The position numbers and the translations under genes are program-made. 52,901 nucleotides of DNA from Fimiplasma intestinipullorum. Lineage in GTDB: Bacteria > Bacillota_I > Bacilli_A > Erysipelotrichales > Coprobacillaceae. Position 1 is the stretch's first letter. The number at the start of each line of letters is the position of its first letter. This document shows positions 40,958-50,759 of the stretch, one piece after another. The notes beneath the pieces were generated by a model. It was not told the DNA's origin, ran no database searches, and saw only the letters and a program-made list of their open reading frames with translations. Where the stretch lies: contig DVMJ01000030.1 of assembly GCA_018715065.1 (NCBI GenBank), forward strand, positions 1-52,901. The letters run 5' to 3'.

Positions 40958-41614
40958 TTATTCCTCTCCTAATAATTGTGTAATATATCCCTTCGGATAA
41001 ATTCTTAATTGTTCTTCTTTATTTCCCAGAAGCATATACAGCACAAATTTTTTGAGCTTCGGCAGCTTTGGATTTTGGTTGAGTAATTCCTGGATCTTTT
41101 CCGGTTGCTCTTTCTGGTAGTATCCGACGGCCTCCATGATCATAAATTCATTTCCCTGATAACTGACAGTGCCATTCTGATAATACGTATCAACCAGATC
41201 CATACAGGCGAGGTTCATTTCAACCTTCTTCCTGTAATCCTGGAATTTCGGTCGTCCCCAGGCACGGGTAGCGGCCATCCGACCAGCCGTCACACGATAG
41301 GCCGCAAAATCGCCCAACCAGTAATTGGCATAAAGGCGGTAAGAATCGACAACGAAGCCCGTGTACCCTAAAGGAGCGACTTCATCCAAATAGGCAATCA
41401 GTTCTATATATTTTTTTTCCTGATCCAGCATCTTGATATGATTCATAACCTGCTTGGTTGCTTTTTTCAACAATAACCCATCGACAACTAAACATAAATA
41501 GCCAACGATAAGCACCACCCATTTCATATTACCAGGGGCTAGAAGAATCCCAATCGCCGCAATGAACAGAATCACGATTCCGAGTATCTTTAACCATTTT
41601 CGATTATTTTTCAT
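40958..41614 (-). CDS. Membrane protein with a helical repeat-like soluble part
   Basis: The 218-residue protein has two membrane helices within residues 8-50, then an all-helical cytoplasmic region rich in Y, L and K (Y-I-E-L-I-A-Y-L-D-E, P-E-K-I-Q-E-L-L-N-Q-N-P) that resembles a degenerate TPR. No family was assigned. ATG 41614 fits AGGAAGT better than the GTG nine bases upstream, which touches it. It is cotranscribed with proS; a functional link is not evident. Confidence 0.65.
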   Translation of the reverse strand: MKNNRKWLKILGIVILFIAAIGILLAPGNMKWVVLIVGYLCLVVDGLLLKKATKQVMNHIKMLDQEKKYIELIAYLDEVAPLGYTGFVVDSYRLYANYWLGDFAAYRVTAGRMAATRAWGRPKFQDYRKKVEMNLACMDLVDTYYQNGTVSYQGNEFMIMEAVGYYQKEQPEKIQELLNQNPKLPKLKKFVLYMLLGNKEEQLRIYPKGYITQLLGEE

Positions 41615-42032
41615 CGACCCCACACTTCCTTTCCTGACCTATGTTACCATAAAGTCAGCTAAAAATCATCCCTTTCCCCTGTTTTTCTAGAGATATTTTA
41701 AAGTCCAAAAAGGGATCGATAGTTGTTGATCACCTTACAAATCATCCATGATCCCAATGACTCAAAACAGATAGGATGGCTGCGCCATTTGCCTCACAGA
41801 TTTCATCGATAAAAATGAACCTCCAAAAAAAGCATACGCGTTGACTGACTGAAATTGGTTTTCCAGAAAAACACAGTTAAAAGATTTCCAACAAAACACA
41901 TTGGTTTCACGATAAAATCGTTCAGGCTGCGACATGCCGATATTTCATCAGTCAGCTCTTTCAAATAAAATTTCGTTGAACATAATAAGCGAATGCATCT
42001 TTTTTCACTGATTCTTTATTTTTTGCTTGTTC
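41615..42032. other. Gene-free stretch
   Basis: No reading frame with a ribosome site or recognisable family was found on either strand. The stretch separates divergent units and only its right end, next to the MerR gene, shows promoter-like sequence. Confidence 0.5.
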
Positions 42033-42056
42033 ATGACGTGGGGTCATGTGTTATCC
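42027..42056 (+). promoter_or_regulatory. MerR-type promoter with a central dyad
   Basis: TTGTTC (42027-42032), an 18-bp spacer and TTATCC (42051-42056) surround ATGAC-N5-GTCAT (42033-42047). A dyad filling an over-long spacer is characteristic of MerR autoregulation. Confidence 0.5.
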
Positions 42057-42083
42057 TAACCATGAAAAGGAGGAATCAACTCT

Positions 42084-42833
42084 ATGAAAACCTATTCCAG
42101 CGGCGAAGCAGCCAGGCATTTAGGTGTCTCACTGCGTACCGTTCAATATTACGATCGCCAGCAAATTGTCAGTCCATCCTTTAAAAGTGAAAAGGATCGC
42201 CGCATCTATACAGAAGAGGACCTCAAAAAACTGGAGCTGGCTATCCTTTACCGTGAACTCGGCTTTGCCTTAAAGGATATTCGCAACATCATGTATAGTG
42301 AAAGCCCCGATACGCTGTTATCTGAAATGCTCTCTAGCTACCATCATCACCTCAGTGAAGACATCCGTCATAAACAGGAGCAGCTTGACAAGATCGAACT
42401 GATGCAAAAAAAGTTGAAGAAGGAGGGCAGTCTTGCCATCTCCAACCACCAGCAATTAGTCATGCTTTTGGAAACCAAAAGAGCCGATCATCGAACCATG
42501 CGACTTCTTGCAGGCTATCTAGGCTTTCTGTTTCTTTCGTTTCCTATCTGCCTTTCATTTCATTTACCTGAACTTGCCCTGTTTTTGGCAGCGGCCGGAT
42601 TATTGCTGTTAGTCTTTTATCATGCCTCAAGGTATCGCTATCTTTGTCCACACTGCCAGCGTTTATTTGAACTGCCCTGGTATCGGGATCTGTTCAGTCT
42701 GCACGATCCTAAAAAAGGCAAGTATACCCGCTGTCCGCACTGTCATCAGCGAGGGTGGATGGAAGAATTTGGTAAAGTCAAATCACACAAAGACAGTCTT
42801 GCCCATTTAAACAAAGAAGATCAGCCCGGCTGA
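42084..42833 (+). CDS. MerR-family regulator with membrane helices and a zinc ribbon
   Basis: The 249-residue protein has an N-terminal MerR winged helix (S-S-G-E-A-A-R-H-L-G-V-S-L-R-T-V-Q-Y-Y-D-R at about 5-25), then a coiled-coil helix (about 80-115). Two hydrophobic segments lie near 140-180, and a C-terminal zinc ribbon carries paired C-P-H-C motifs. This suggests a membrane-tethered transcription factor. AAAAGGAGG precedes the ATG. The sensed signal is unknown. Confidence 0.82.
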   Translation: MKTYSSGEAARHLGVSLRTVQYYDRQQIVSPSFKSEKDRRIYTEEDLKKLELAILYRELGFALKDIRNIMYSESPDTLLSEMLSSYHHHLSEDIRHKQEQLDKIELMQKKLKKEGSLAISNHQQLVMLLETKRADHRTMRLLAGYLGFLFLSFPICLSFHLPELALFLAAAGLLLLVFYHASRYRYLCPHCQRLFELPWYRDLFSLHDPKKGKYTRCPHCHQRGWMEEFGKVKSHKDSLAHLNKEDQPG

Positions 42834-42840
42834 TCTTTTT
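42817..42840 (+). terminator. Terminator of the MerR gene
   Basis: AAGATCAGCC pairs with GGCTGATCTT around a single central base and is followed by T, overlapping the end of the coding sequence. Confidence 0.7.
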
Positions 42841-42977
42841 GTGTGGACATCTTCATTTGTCACCTTGATGACATACATGATCGTCTTGTCATAAGAGACA
42901 TTGAGGACGTTTGGATGTTCGAGGTCTTCTTTAGCTAGACGGATCGTAAGACGATCCTGGCACGCTGAGATAGTAAG

Positions 42978-43012
42978 AAAACATCTCTGGAGAATAGTCC
43001 AGAGATGTTTTT
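42978..43012 (-). terminator. Terminator of the sbcDC operon
   Basis: ACATCTCTGGA, a short loop, TCCAGAGATGT and TTTT on the minus strand follow sbcC. Confidence 0.8.
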
Positions 43013-46000
43013 TATTCGATGGCAATGGTGGCTTCTGAACCATCACTGGTATGGGTCACGAGGATCTTGGCTTCGATTCTTTCTTTTAATTCCTGAACAT
43101 GGGAAATAATGCCGATGACCTTTCCGGACTTACGCAGATCGACCAGCGTATCAATGGCAGAGTCCAAGGACTTCTCATCCAGAGAGCCAAAGCCCTCATC
43201 AATAAAGAGCGTGTCTAAGACAATATTACCGCTTTGCTGGCTCATCATATCGGCCATTCCCAAAGAGAGGGATAGGGCTGCTTTGAAGGTTTCACCGCCT
43301 GAGAGCGTCTTGATGTCACGTACCTTACCGCTCTCATAATCGATCACATCGATATCCAATCCCTGCAGGGCACGTCCTCCCTGATGTTCCTTGCGACGCA
43401 CCAGTTCATAGCGCTGACGGGTCATGACCTTAAAACGCAAATTGGCGAGATTCAGGATCTCATCGAAGTACGTCGAGAGCACATAACTCTCAAAGGTCAT
43501 ACGATAACGATTTTGTCCGTTGACAAGCAGGGAGAGGGCATTCATCTCACCGTACTGCCAAGCTAATCGGTCATACTGGATCAATGCCTCAGCAAGCTGC
43601 GCTTTCAACTCTCTTAACGATTGTATCTTTAACAGCCCTTCTTTTTGGGCTGCAATGACTTCAGCCTGCCCTTTTTCCACTTCCTGTAAGCGGGCCTGGG
43701 TCCATGCCGTCTCAAGACGCGGCAAGCGGGAGAGGATCAGATCCAGACGTTGGCATTCACGCGTGGTCTCCTGAGCCTTTTTTTCATATACCTGAATTTG
43801 CTTTTCATCCTGTTCAGCCTGATTTGCAAGCAAGAGCGCCTGTTCATAGTCATGCAAGGAAGCAAAGTTTTCAAGATAAGCCTGCTCAAGGGAGGCCCTT
43901 TCTTGTTTGTATTGTTTTTCTAAATGATCATGATTGGCTTTTAAACTTTGCATCGTCCCGTCCAAATGGTGGAGAGAGGAGCTGGCTTTGTCTAGATCAG
44001 CTTGCGCTTTTTTCAGATTCTTCTCATAACGTCCCGTCCAGTCAGTCAGCTGTTGGATCTTCTCTTTCAAAGAGGTGGCATCGGTACTCTCTGGCTGGCT
44101 GGCTTCCAGCTGACCATTTAAACGCGCCGCTTCTTTTTGCCAAGTCTCCAGATCCGTACTTAGCTTTTCTTTTTGTTGCGCGAGCCTGTCGCTATCTACT
44201 TTTAAACCAGCAGCCTCTTTTTCCAGCTTCTCTTTGCTGGTAAGCAGCTGCTGATAACGATCTGCAGCCTGTTTGGCCTGTGTTTTCAGTCTTTCATACT
44301 GTTCAGGCAATGAAACAAGCGCTTCAGCCTGCAGTTGGCTTTCACTTAGCTGAACCTTGGCCTTCAGATCCATCAGCGAAGCATAGCGGTCATTGGCTTT
44401 TTTCTGAAAATCTTCTGTTTGTTGACGAAGGGTCTCTAATTCCTGTTCGCTTAACGTTTCTTCTGTCAGAGAGGCAGGATGAGGGTGTTCCAGTGATCCA
44501 CAGACCGGACAAGGCATTCCATCGACCAGCGTCCTGGCTAAGATTCCTGCCTGCTGAGCCTGGAATTGATGGAGGCGGGATAAATAAAGCTGATGGGCCG
44601 CTTCCTGGTCTTTGGCTGCCTGGCTCCAGCGCTGCTGACTTTCCTGTAAACGACCTAGCAGGGCTTCATGCGCTGTTTTCTGTCTGATATGATCATCGAG
44701 CTGCTGCTTTGCCTGATCGCGTTTTTCGGCTAGTTGGCTGGCCTGCCATTTCGCCTCTTCCACATTTTCAAGCTGACTGATGGCCTCCTGGTTACGGTTC
44801 ATCCGCAAAGCCACTTGTTCTGCTTCAGCGAGATTCTGTTTGATCGCAGTCTGTAGATGTGCTATTTGTTCGGATGTCTTTTGGGCTTGTTGAACTAACG
44901 CATAATAGCGTTCTAAGCGTGTCAGCGTCTCCTGCAATTCCTTGGTTTTTAATAAATACTGCTGATACTGAGATGTCTTGCCCTCGTACACCTGTAGGGC
45001 TTCTTTGGCCTTCGCGGCATGCATCGCAGCGTTTTGCTGATTGATCCGGGTCTCTTCGAGCTGACGGGTCGTCGTTTGCCATTCTTTTTCTAAAAGCTTG
45101 ACTCGCTCATAGAGGGGTGCGTCTTTTCTAGCCAGCTGATAGCGTGCCAGACGCTGTTTGGCTTTTTCGACCAAAGTCTTTTGCCCCGTTAGTTCCTTTT
45201 GGATCCGTTGATAACGCGCCTTTTCCACCAGACTGCTGGCACGTTGTTTGGCGAGTTCATCATCGCTTCTGGCCTTATCCATCAGGATCTGGTAAGCCAG
45301 CCGGCGCCCGTCCAGTGAGGTTTGTTCAGATACCAGATCTCTCAAATCTTTTTGAATCGATGAGAGCAGGTCTCCCCGCGTCAGATCTTCCTCCTGATAG
45401 CCATGGCTTTGCGCCATAAAAACAAGCTGTTTATGCATGACCTCGCAGTCCTGTTTCAGCCGGGCACTTTCGTCTTTTAAACGGGTCTGTAATTCATCAA
45501 TGGCATGCGTCCTGAACAACTCACGTAAAATGGCTTGACGCTCCTTGCTGGAAGCATGGATCAGACTGGTGAACTGCCCCTGAGCGATCATCGCCACCTG
45601 TCGAAATTGATGAAAATCAATTCCCAGGATCTGCTTGATACGGGTATTGACCTCATTGACCCCTTCAATGATACTTCCATTTGGCAAGGTCAGATAGGCC
45701 TTATGTTTATTTTCAGTCTTATAGCCCTCTCTCAAATAGTTGGGATAACGTTTGATCGTATAGACTTTTTCATCCAGGGCAAAAGTCAACATGGCATAAG
45801 TTTCTTCTTTAGGATCGGCATTTTGCGAACGAAACTGAGAGATCTGGCGCACCCCGCCGCTGGAATCCCCGTATAAACAAAAGGCAATGGCATCAAAAAG
45901 CATCGTCTTGCCTGCCCCGGTATCCCCGGTCACCAAAAAGATCTCCGCCTGATTCAATGGTTCAAAATCCAGTACGGTATGCCGGACATAAGGACCAAAA

Positions 46001-46029
46001 GCATTCAGTTCCAGTTTTAAGATCTTCAT
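43012..46029 (-). CDS. sbcC: SbcC, ATPase subunit of the SbcCD nuclease
   Basis: The 1005-residue SMC-like ATPase has Walker A G-D-T-G-A-G-K-T at 35-42 and two long coiled-coil arms. A zinc hook C-P-V-C lies near 506, and the C-terminal ATPase lobe has signature L-S-G-G-E-T-F near 906 and Walker B F-I-D-E-G-F near 945. With SbcD it cleaves hairpins and DNA ends. Its start codon shares one base with the sbcD stop (TGATG). Confidence 0.95.
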   Translation of the reverse strand: MKILKLELNAFGPYVRHTVLDFEPLNQAEIFLVTGDTGAGKTMLFDAIAFCLYGDSSGGVRQISQFRSQNADPKEETYAMLTFALDEKVYTIKRYPNYLREGYKTENKHKAYLTLPNGSIIEGVNEVNTRIKQILGIDFHQFRQVAMIAQGQFTSLIHASSKERQAILRELFRTHAIDELQTRLKDESARLKQDCEVMHKQLVFMAQSHGYQEEDLTRGDLLSSIQKDLRDLVSEQTSLDGRRLAYQILMDKARSDDELAKQRASSLVEKARYQRIQKELTGQKTLVEKAKQRLARYQLARKDAPLYERVKLLEKEWQTTTRQLEETRINQQNAAMHAAKAKEALQVYEGKTSQYQQYLLKTKELQETLTRLERYYALVQQAQKTSEQIAHLQTAIKQNLAEAEQVALRMNRNQEAISQLENVEEAKWQASQLAEKRDQAKQQLDDHIRQKTAHEALLGRLQESQQRWSQAAKDQEAAHQLYLSRLHQFQAQQAGILARTLVDGMPCPVCGSLEHPHPASLTEETLSEQELETLRQQTEDFQKKANDRYASLMDLKAKVQLSESQLQAEALVSLPEQYERLKTQAKQAADRYQQLLTSKEKLEKEAAGLKVDSDRLAQQKEKLSTDLETWQKEAARLNGQLEASQPESTDATSLKEKIQQLTDWTGRYEKNLKKAQADLDKASSSLHHLDGTMQSLKANHDHLEKQYKQERASLEQAYLENFASLHDYEQALLLANQAEQDEKQIQVYEKKAQETTRECQRLDLILSRLPRLETAWTQARLQEVEKGQAEVIAAQKEGLLKIQSLRELKAQLAEALIQYDRLAWQYGEMNALSLLVNGQNRYRMTFESYVLSTYFDEILNLANLRFKVMTRQRYELVRRKEHQGGRALQGLDIDVIDYESGKVRDIKTLSGGETFKAALSLSLGMADMMSQQSGNIVLDTLFIDEGFGSLDEKSLDSAIDTLVDLRKSGKVIGIISHVQELKERIEAKILVTHTSDGSEATIAIE

Positions 46030-47123
46030 CAGTGGTCACCTCCCAGCATCTTCTCAATGATGGCCAACTGTTTTTCACTCGGTTTGGCTTCATTGAGTTC
46101 CTCGTAAAACAGATTAAAAAGAGCACTGGTCGAGTGCGAACGCACTTCCCGAACCGGCAAGGCACTATCGGCCGGACGCAGCGAGAAAGTATAGGTCAGT
46201 CCTAACAGATGCGAATAGATCTGCCTGATCTGACTGGCTGCATTGGGATACATATGCTCATCGTTCAGATAAATAAAGACATAATCCTCATTGGGTGGCT
46301 GTTTTAAAAAGTAAGCAAAGTGATTTTCCAGACTGTACACCTTGCGTAAAGGTTCAATGGTCCACTCTTCAATCATGGCTTCTTTTTGATAATCGACAAT
46401 CAGCAGCGCTTTATGCTGAGCAGCTTCATCCAAAGCATAGACCAGCGGACTGCCGCCATAGTGAATCTTTTCTTTGACCTGATGTGTTTCATGCAGATGA
46501 CCGAGGGCAACATAACCAAAAGCAGCAAGATCATGGCTGTCCATCCACTCTACGCCGCCAACCTCAGCAGCCGGATCACTGGCGCCATTTTGCACAAAAC
46601 CATGGGCGACCAACAGGGAACGTCGCTGGGGATCGATGGTCTGCTTTTCCATATAGAGATGAAAAAGTTCAGCCATGCTTAAATGTTCATCCACCCCAAG
46701 CAGTCCCCTTAGATCCGAACGTTTGAAAAAAGGTAAAAGATAGATATCCAGTTCACCATCTGTATCCTGCACAGTAATCGGCTGCAGCGTTGGATAAAGA
46801 TGGGTCTGAATATACAATTGACGCTTTGCTAAGATCCGGCTGGCAAAATTCAGCCGACTGGCACTGTCGTGATTCCCGCTGATACAAAAGATCGGACAGT
46901 GTTTTTCATTGATCAATGCATCAACAAAGGCATCGAAAAGATCGATGGCTTCCTGACTGGGGATCGCCCGATCATAAATATCACCGGCCAGAATGATCGC
47001 ATCAATGCGATGCTTCTCCAGGCCATCCAGGATCTGCTTCAAAAAGTAGCGCTGATCTTCAATCAGGGAATAGCCGTAAAGCATCTTGCCCAAATGCAGA
47101 TCAGCCAAATGTAAAAATCTCAT
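46029..47123 (-). CDS. sbcD: SbcD, nuclease subunit of SbcCD
   Basis: The 364-residue metallophosphoesterase has motifs D-L-H-L-G-K (8-13), G-D-I-Y-D-R (47-52), G-N-H-D-S (83-87), a V-A-H-G motif and G-H-L-H-E near 220. It is the Mre11-type nuclease partner of SbcC, whose gene is fused to it in expression. It overlaps the GNAT gene upstream by ATGA. Confidence 0.95.
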   Translation of the reverse strand: MRFLHLADLHLGKMLYGYSLIEDQRYFLKQILDGLEKHRIDAIILAGDIYDRAIPSQEAIDLFDAFVDALINEKHCPIFCISGNHDSASRLNFASRILAKRQLYIQTHLYPTLQPITVQDTDGELDIYLLPFFKRSDLRGLLGVDEHLSMAELFHLYMEKQTIDPQRRSLLVAHGFVQNGASDPAAEVGGVEWMDSHDLAAFGYVALGHLHETHQVKEKIHYGGSPLVYALDEAAQHKALLIVDYQKEAMIEEWTIEPLRKVYSLENHFAYFLKQPPNEDYVFIYLNDEHMYPNAASQIRQIYSHLLGLTYTFSLRPADSALPVREVRSHSTSALFNLFYEELNEAKPSEKQLAIIEKMLGGDH

Positions 47124-47512
47124 GGTTTCACCTCAATTTCATAGATAGCCATGCGATCCTGGTTAGGATATTCGGGATCAGCGATGGCTACTTCTTCATA
47201 GTTTAGGATATGGAAGTGTTCGATCGTCTTTTTAGAAGGCAGATTTAGCGGATCACAGGTTACCAGGATCGAAGTGTAGCCCAGCTGCTGAATATGCCCC
47301 ATAATCGCCTGCAAGGCCCGATAGGCATAACGATGACCCTGATAGGGGGGATCGATATGATAGCCGATATGTCCACAGATCCTGACTAAATGGCTGGACG
47401 CACGACGAAAAACAATGTTGCCGACCTCGATGCCATCGACAAGAATATCAAATAAATCGTAGGACCATAAGCGATCCTGCAATGTCTTTTCTAGTTTGAC
47501 TTCAAAATGCAT
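47120..47512 (-). CDS. GNAT-family N-acetyltransferase
   Basis: The 130-residue protein has the acetyl-CoA loop region I-D-P-P-Y-Q-G-H-R-Y-A-Y-R-A-L near 65-80, the GNAT motif A with the usual glycines partly replaced, then V-T-C-D-P-L-N-L-P-S-K-K-T-I-E near 98-112. The acceptor is unknown. ATG 47512 is six bases after GAGAGGTG. It is the first gene of the sbcDC operon. Confidence 0.8.
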   Translation of the reverse strand: MHFEVKLEKTLQDRLWSYDLFDILVDGIEVGNIVFRRASSHLVRICGHIGYHIDPPYQGHRYAYRALQAIMGHIQQLGYTSILVTCDPLNLPSKKTIEHFHILNYEEVAIADPEYPNQDRMAIYEIEVKP

Positions 47513-47637
47513 GTGTCTCACCTCTCACTCATTATAACAGAATCCCCTTGACTTTACCTTAGCAAACCTCCTCAAACAGCGATTTTCCTTCCCTTCACCA
47601 TCCAAAAAATTTTATCTCAAGTAAAGGTGTATAAGAT

Positions 47638-47667
47638 TTTACAAAACCAAGAGGGATTTGCTAAGAT
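47638..47667 (+). promoter_or_regulatory. Promoter of nrdDG
   Basis: TTTACA (47638-47643), an 18-bp spacer and TAAGAT (47662-47667) are followed by GGGGGGAGG and the nrdD start. No clear NrdR box was found. Confidence 0.5.
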
Positions 47668-47700
47668 AGGTGTACACGAAAAAAAGGGGGAGGAAAAAAC

Positions 47701-49818
47701 ATGTATGTCATCAAGAAAGATCTAACAAGAGAAGAATTCAATGTCCAGAAGGTCATCACCGCCGTCAACAAGTCAGCGACCCGTGTGATGGTTCGCTTCA
47801 CACCTGAAGACATCGACACGATCTGTGACATTGTGGAATATAAAGCCAAAGAACTGAATCAGGAAGGCATTCAAATTGCGCAGATGCATAATATCGTTGA
47901 AAGTGCTCTGGAAACGGTGAATCCAGCTGTAGCCAAAAGCTATCGGGACTATCGTAACTATAAACAGGACTTCGTGCATATGCTTGATGAAGTCTATAAA
48001 AAATCACAAAGCATCATGTACATCGGAGATAAAGAAAACTCCAACACCGACAGTGCGCTGGTCTCTACTAAACGTTCTCTCATTTTTAATCAGCTCAACA
48101 AAGAACTCTATCAGAAATTCTTTTTAACGACCGAAGAATTACAGGCCTGTCGGGATGGCTACGTCTATGTACATGATATGTCTGCCCGCCGCGATACGAT
48201 GAACTGCTGTCTTTTTGATGTCAAGCATGTCCTGGAAGGCGGCTTCGAGATGGGCAATCTCTGGTATAACGAACCAAAGACACTGGATGTAGCTTTCGAT
48301 GTGATCGGGGATATCGTTTTGAGCGCAGCCAGCCAGCAGTACGGGGGATTTACCGTTCCTAGTGTCGATCTGATCCTGGAACCTTATGCACAAAAATCCT
48401 ATGACAAATACTTTGCCCGTTATCTGGCCCTGGGTGTCAGTGAAGAGGTTGCCGACCGCGAATCAATGAAAGATGTCGAAAATGATTTCAATCAGGGCTT
48501 CCAGGGATGGGAATACAAGTTCAATACTGTCGCCAGCAGCCGTGGGGACTATCCATTCATTACCATGACCATGGGTACGGGAACCGGCAAATTTGCCAAA
48601 ATGGCATCCATTGCCATGTTAAATGTGCGCAAAGGCGGTCAGGGTAAAAAAGGCAATAAAAAACCTGTGCTTTTCCCTAAGATCGTCTTCCTCTATGATG
48701 AAAACCTGCATGGTGAAGGCAAACCATTAGAAGATGTCTTCGAAGCGGGCTTACTTTGCTCCAGCAAGACCATGTATCCGGATTGGCTGAGCCTGACCGG
48801 AGAAGGCTATGTGCCATCCATCTATAAAAAATACGGTGAGATCATTTCACCAATGGGTTGCCGTGCCTTTTTAAGCCCTTGGTTTGAAAGAGGCGGTATG
48901 GAACCTGCCGATGAACATGACCGTCCTGTCTTTGTCGGACGTTTCAATGTCGGTGCCATCTCTTTGCATCTGCCCATGATCCTTGCTAAAGCCAGACAAG
49001 AAAACCGTGATTTCTTCGAAGTGCTCGACTACTATCTGAATCTGATCCGTCAGCTGCATTTAAGAACCTACGACTACCTGGGTGAAATGAAAGCATCCAT
49101 CAACCCATTAGGCTTCTGCGAAGGTGGTTTCTATGGCGGCCATTTAGGACTGCACGATAAGATCAAACCTGTTTTAGAGAGCGCAACGGCCTCTTTTGGT
49201 ATCACGGCACTTAATGAATTGCAGGAATTATACAATAAAAAATCACTGGTTGAAGATGGTGAATTTGCGCTCCAGACCCTTCAGTACATCAATGATCGGG
49301 TCAACGAATTCAAAAAAGAAGACCATCGTCTCTATGCCATCTATGGAACTCCAGCCGAAAGCTTATGTGGTCTGCAGATCGAACAGTTCCGCAAAAAATA
49401 CGGTATCATCGCCGGTGTCAGTGATCGTCCATACGTTTCTAACTCTTTCCATTGCCACGTTACAGAAGACATCACACCGATCCAAAAACAGGATCTGGAA
49501 AATCGCTTCTGGAACTTATGCAACGGCGGTAAGATTCAGTATGTCAAATATCCAATCGACTACAATTTAGGCGCTTTACGTACGCTGATCAAACGTGCCA
49601 TGAAGATGGGCTTCTATGAAGGGGTCAATCTGTCTTTATCCTACTGTGATGACTGCGGTCATGAAGAACTGGATATGGATGTCTGCCCAGTCTGCGGCAG
49701 CCGCAATCTGACCAAGATCGAACGCATGAACGGTTACCTGTCCTACTCTCGTGTCAAAGGCGACACACGTCTCAATGCAGCAAAGATGGCAGAAATTGCG
49801 GAAAGGAAATCCATGTAA
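47701..49818 (+). CDS. nrdD: Anaerobic ribonucleoside-triphosphate reductase
   Basis: The 705-residue glycyl-radical enzyme reduces ribonucleotides without oxygen. It has an N-terminal ATP-cone (about 1-90) and a barrel with the M-N-C-C region near 169 and later C-E-G-G-F-Y. A zinc site has C649, C652, C662 and C665, and the glycyl radical motif N-G-Y-L has G678. GGGGGGAGG precedes the ATG. nrdG overlaps its stop codon by one base. Confidence 0.95.
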   Translation: MYVIKKDLTREEFNVQKVITAVNKSATRVMVRFTPEDIDTICDIVEYKAKELNQEGIQIAQMHNIVESALETVNPAVAKSYRDYRNYKQDFVHMLDEVYKKSQSIMYIGDKENSNTDSALVSTKRSLIFNQLNKELYQKFFLTTEELQACRDGYVYVHDMSARRDTMNCCLFDVKHVLEGGFEMGNLWYNEPKTLDVAFDVIGDIVLSAASQQYGGFTVPSVDLILEPYAQKSYDKYFARYLALGVSEEVADRESMKDVENDFNQGFQGWEYKFNTVASSRGDYPFITMTMGTGTGKFAKMASIAMLNVRKGGQGKKGNKKPVLFPKIVFLYDENLHGEGKPLEDVFEAGLLCSSKTMYPDWLSLTGEGYVPSIYKKYGEIISPMGCRAFLSPWFERGGMEPADEHDRPVFVGRFNVGAISLHLPMILAKARQENRDFFEVLDYYLNLIRQLHLRTYDYLGEMKASINPLGFCEGGFYGGHLGLHDKIKPVLESATASFGITALNELQELYNKKSLVEDGEFALQTLQYINDRVNEFKKEDHRLYAIYGTPAESLCGLQIEQFRKKYGIIAGVSDRPYVSNSFHCHVTEDITPIQKQDLENRFWNLCNGGKIQYVKYPIDYNLGALRTLIKRAMKMGFYEGVNLSLSYCDDCGHEELDMDVCPVCGSRNLTKIERMNGYLSYSRVKGDTRLNAAKMAEIAERKSM

Positions 49819-50309
49819 TGCGTTATCATAATATTACGAAAGAAGATATGCTTAACGGGGACGGCCTGCGTGTCGTCCTTTGGGTCTCTGGTTGTACTCA
49901 TGCCTGTGAAGGCTGTCAGAACCCGGTTACCTGGGATCTTTGCGGCGGCCTGCCTTTTGATGAGACGGCGCACGAAGAACTCATGGAAGCACTGGATCGT
50001 GATTTCATCAGCGGCATCACCTTTTCGGGCGGAGATCCTTTGCACCCGCAAAACATTCCTGACGTCACCGCTTTAGCCAAAGAAGTGAAAGCGCGCTTCC
50101 CTCATCAGACCATCTGGCTGTATACCGGCTATCTCTATGAAGACATTAAAGACTTAGAGATCATGAACTACCTGGATGTCCTGATCGATGGGCCTTTCAT
50201 CTTAAAGCTGCTGGATAAACATCTGCACTGGAAGGGCAGTTCCAATCAACGAACGATCGATGTTCCTAAAACCAGACAACTTGGTCAAATTGTCTTATAC
50301 GATCTTTAA
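49818..50309 (+). CDS. nrdG: NrdD-activating radical SAM enzyme
   Basis: The 163-residue activase has the cluster motif C26-x3-C30-x2-C33 and the SAM-binding F-S-G-G-D-P segment near residue 73. It installs the glycyl radical on NrdD. Its start codon shares a base with the nrdD stop (TAATG). A terminator follows directly. Confidence 0.95.
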   Translation: MRYHNITKEDMLNGDGLRVVLWVSGCTHACEGCQNPVTWDLCGGLPFDETAHEELMEALDRDFISGITFSGGDPLHPQNIPDVTALAKEVKARFPHQTIWLYTGYLYEDIKDLEIMNYLDVLIDGPFILKLLDKHLHWKGSSNQRTIDVPKTRQLGQIVLYDL

Positions 50310-50335
50310 ACTCATGCTCGGCATGAGTTTTTGAT
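50309..50335 (+). terminator. Terminator of nrdDG
   Basis: ACTCATGC, a TCG loop, GCATGAGT and T5 follow the nrdG stop codon. Confidence 0.8.
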
Positions 50336-50406
50336 TGTCTAGAAACCAGCACCAAGCAATCACTGAAACAAGATAGACATAAGAAAACGTGGATCCATCA
50401 AAAGCA

Positions 50407-50435
50407 TTGACTTTGTCTAGGGAATGAACTATACT
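50407..50435 (+). promoter_or_regulatory. Sigma-A promoter of the S66 peptidase T-box leader
   Basis: TTGACT (50407-50412), a 17-bp spacer and TATACT (50430-50435) occur here. Confidence 0.8.
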
Positions 50436-50441
50436 GAACAC

Positions 50442-50730
50442 AAGTAAAAAAGAAAAGGCTTAGAAAAGGAAGAGTACATCCGTTGCGTATGCCAGAGAAA
50501 TCCCGTTTTGGTGAGAGGGATCATACAAGATTGGTCGAACACACCTTGGAGCTGACTAGGCGAAAAAAGAGTAGTCTATTCCGGAATCCTGTACCCGTTA
50601 TCGTACTAGCGTATGATTGTACGCGAAGAGGTGATTGTCGTGAGGCAATCATAAAAAGAGGTGGAACCACGGCAGCAATGCTCTCGTCCTCTGGTTAGGA
50701 AACTAACCGGGACGGGAGCTTTTCTTTTTT
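50442..50730 (+). promoter_or_regulatory. T-box riboswitch upstream of the S66 peptidase
   Basis: Stem I base GCTTAG/CTAGGC encloses the GGAAGAGTA S-turn, a CCAGAGAAA segment and a TTGGTGAGA segment. A linker with CCTGTACCCGTTATC, the T-box AGAGGTGGAACCACGG (50657-50672) and a terminator GCTCTCGTCC.../GGACGGGAGC-TTTT (50680-50727) follow. The bulge reads UGGA, predicting a tRNA with discriminator U, as in Thr or Gly. The specifier-loop strand around GAACACACC could offer ACA or ACC (Thr), which is tentative. Confidence 0.88.
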
Positions 50731-50759
50731 ACCTGAGGTGATTTTGAGGAGGAAAGAAA

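Noticed and set aside
42807..43046. 79-codon frame on the minus strand between sbcC and the MerR gene
   Set aside because: Both ends are formed by the terminators of the neighbouring genes and no start signal is present; the middle 45 codons look gene-like but match nothing known to me.
43520..45876. Several plus-strand frames of 80-180 codons opposite sbcC and sbcD
   Set aside because: They are antisense shadows of long coiled-coil coding sequence, without ribosome sites.
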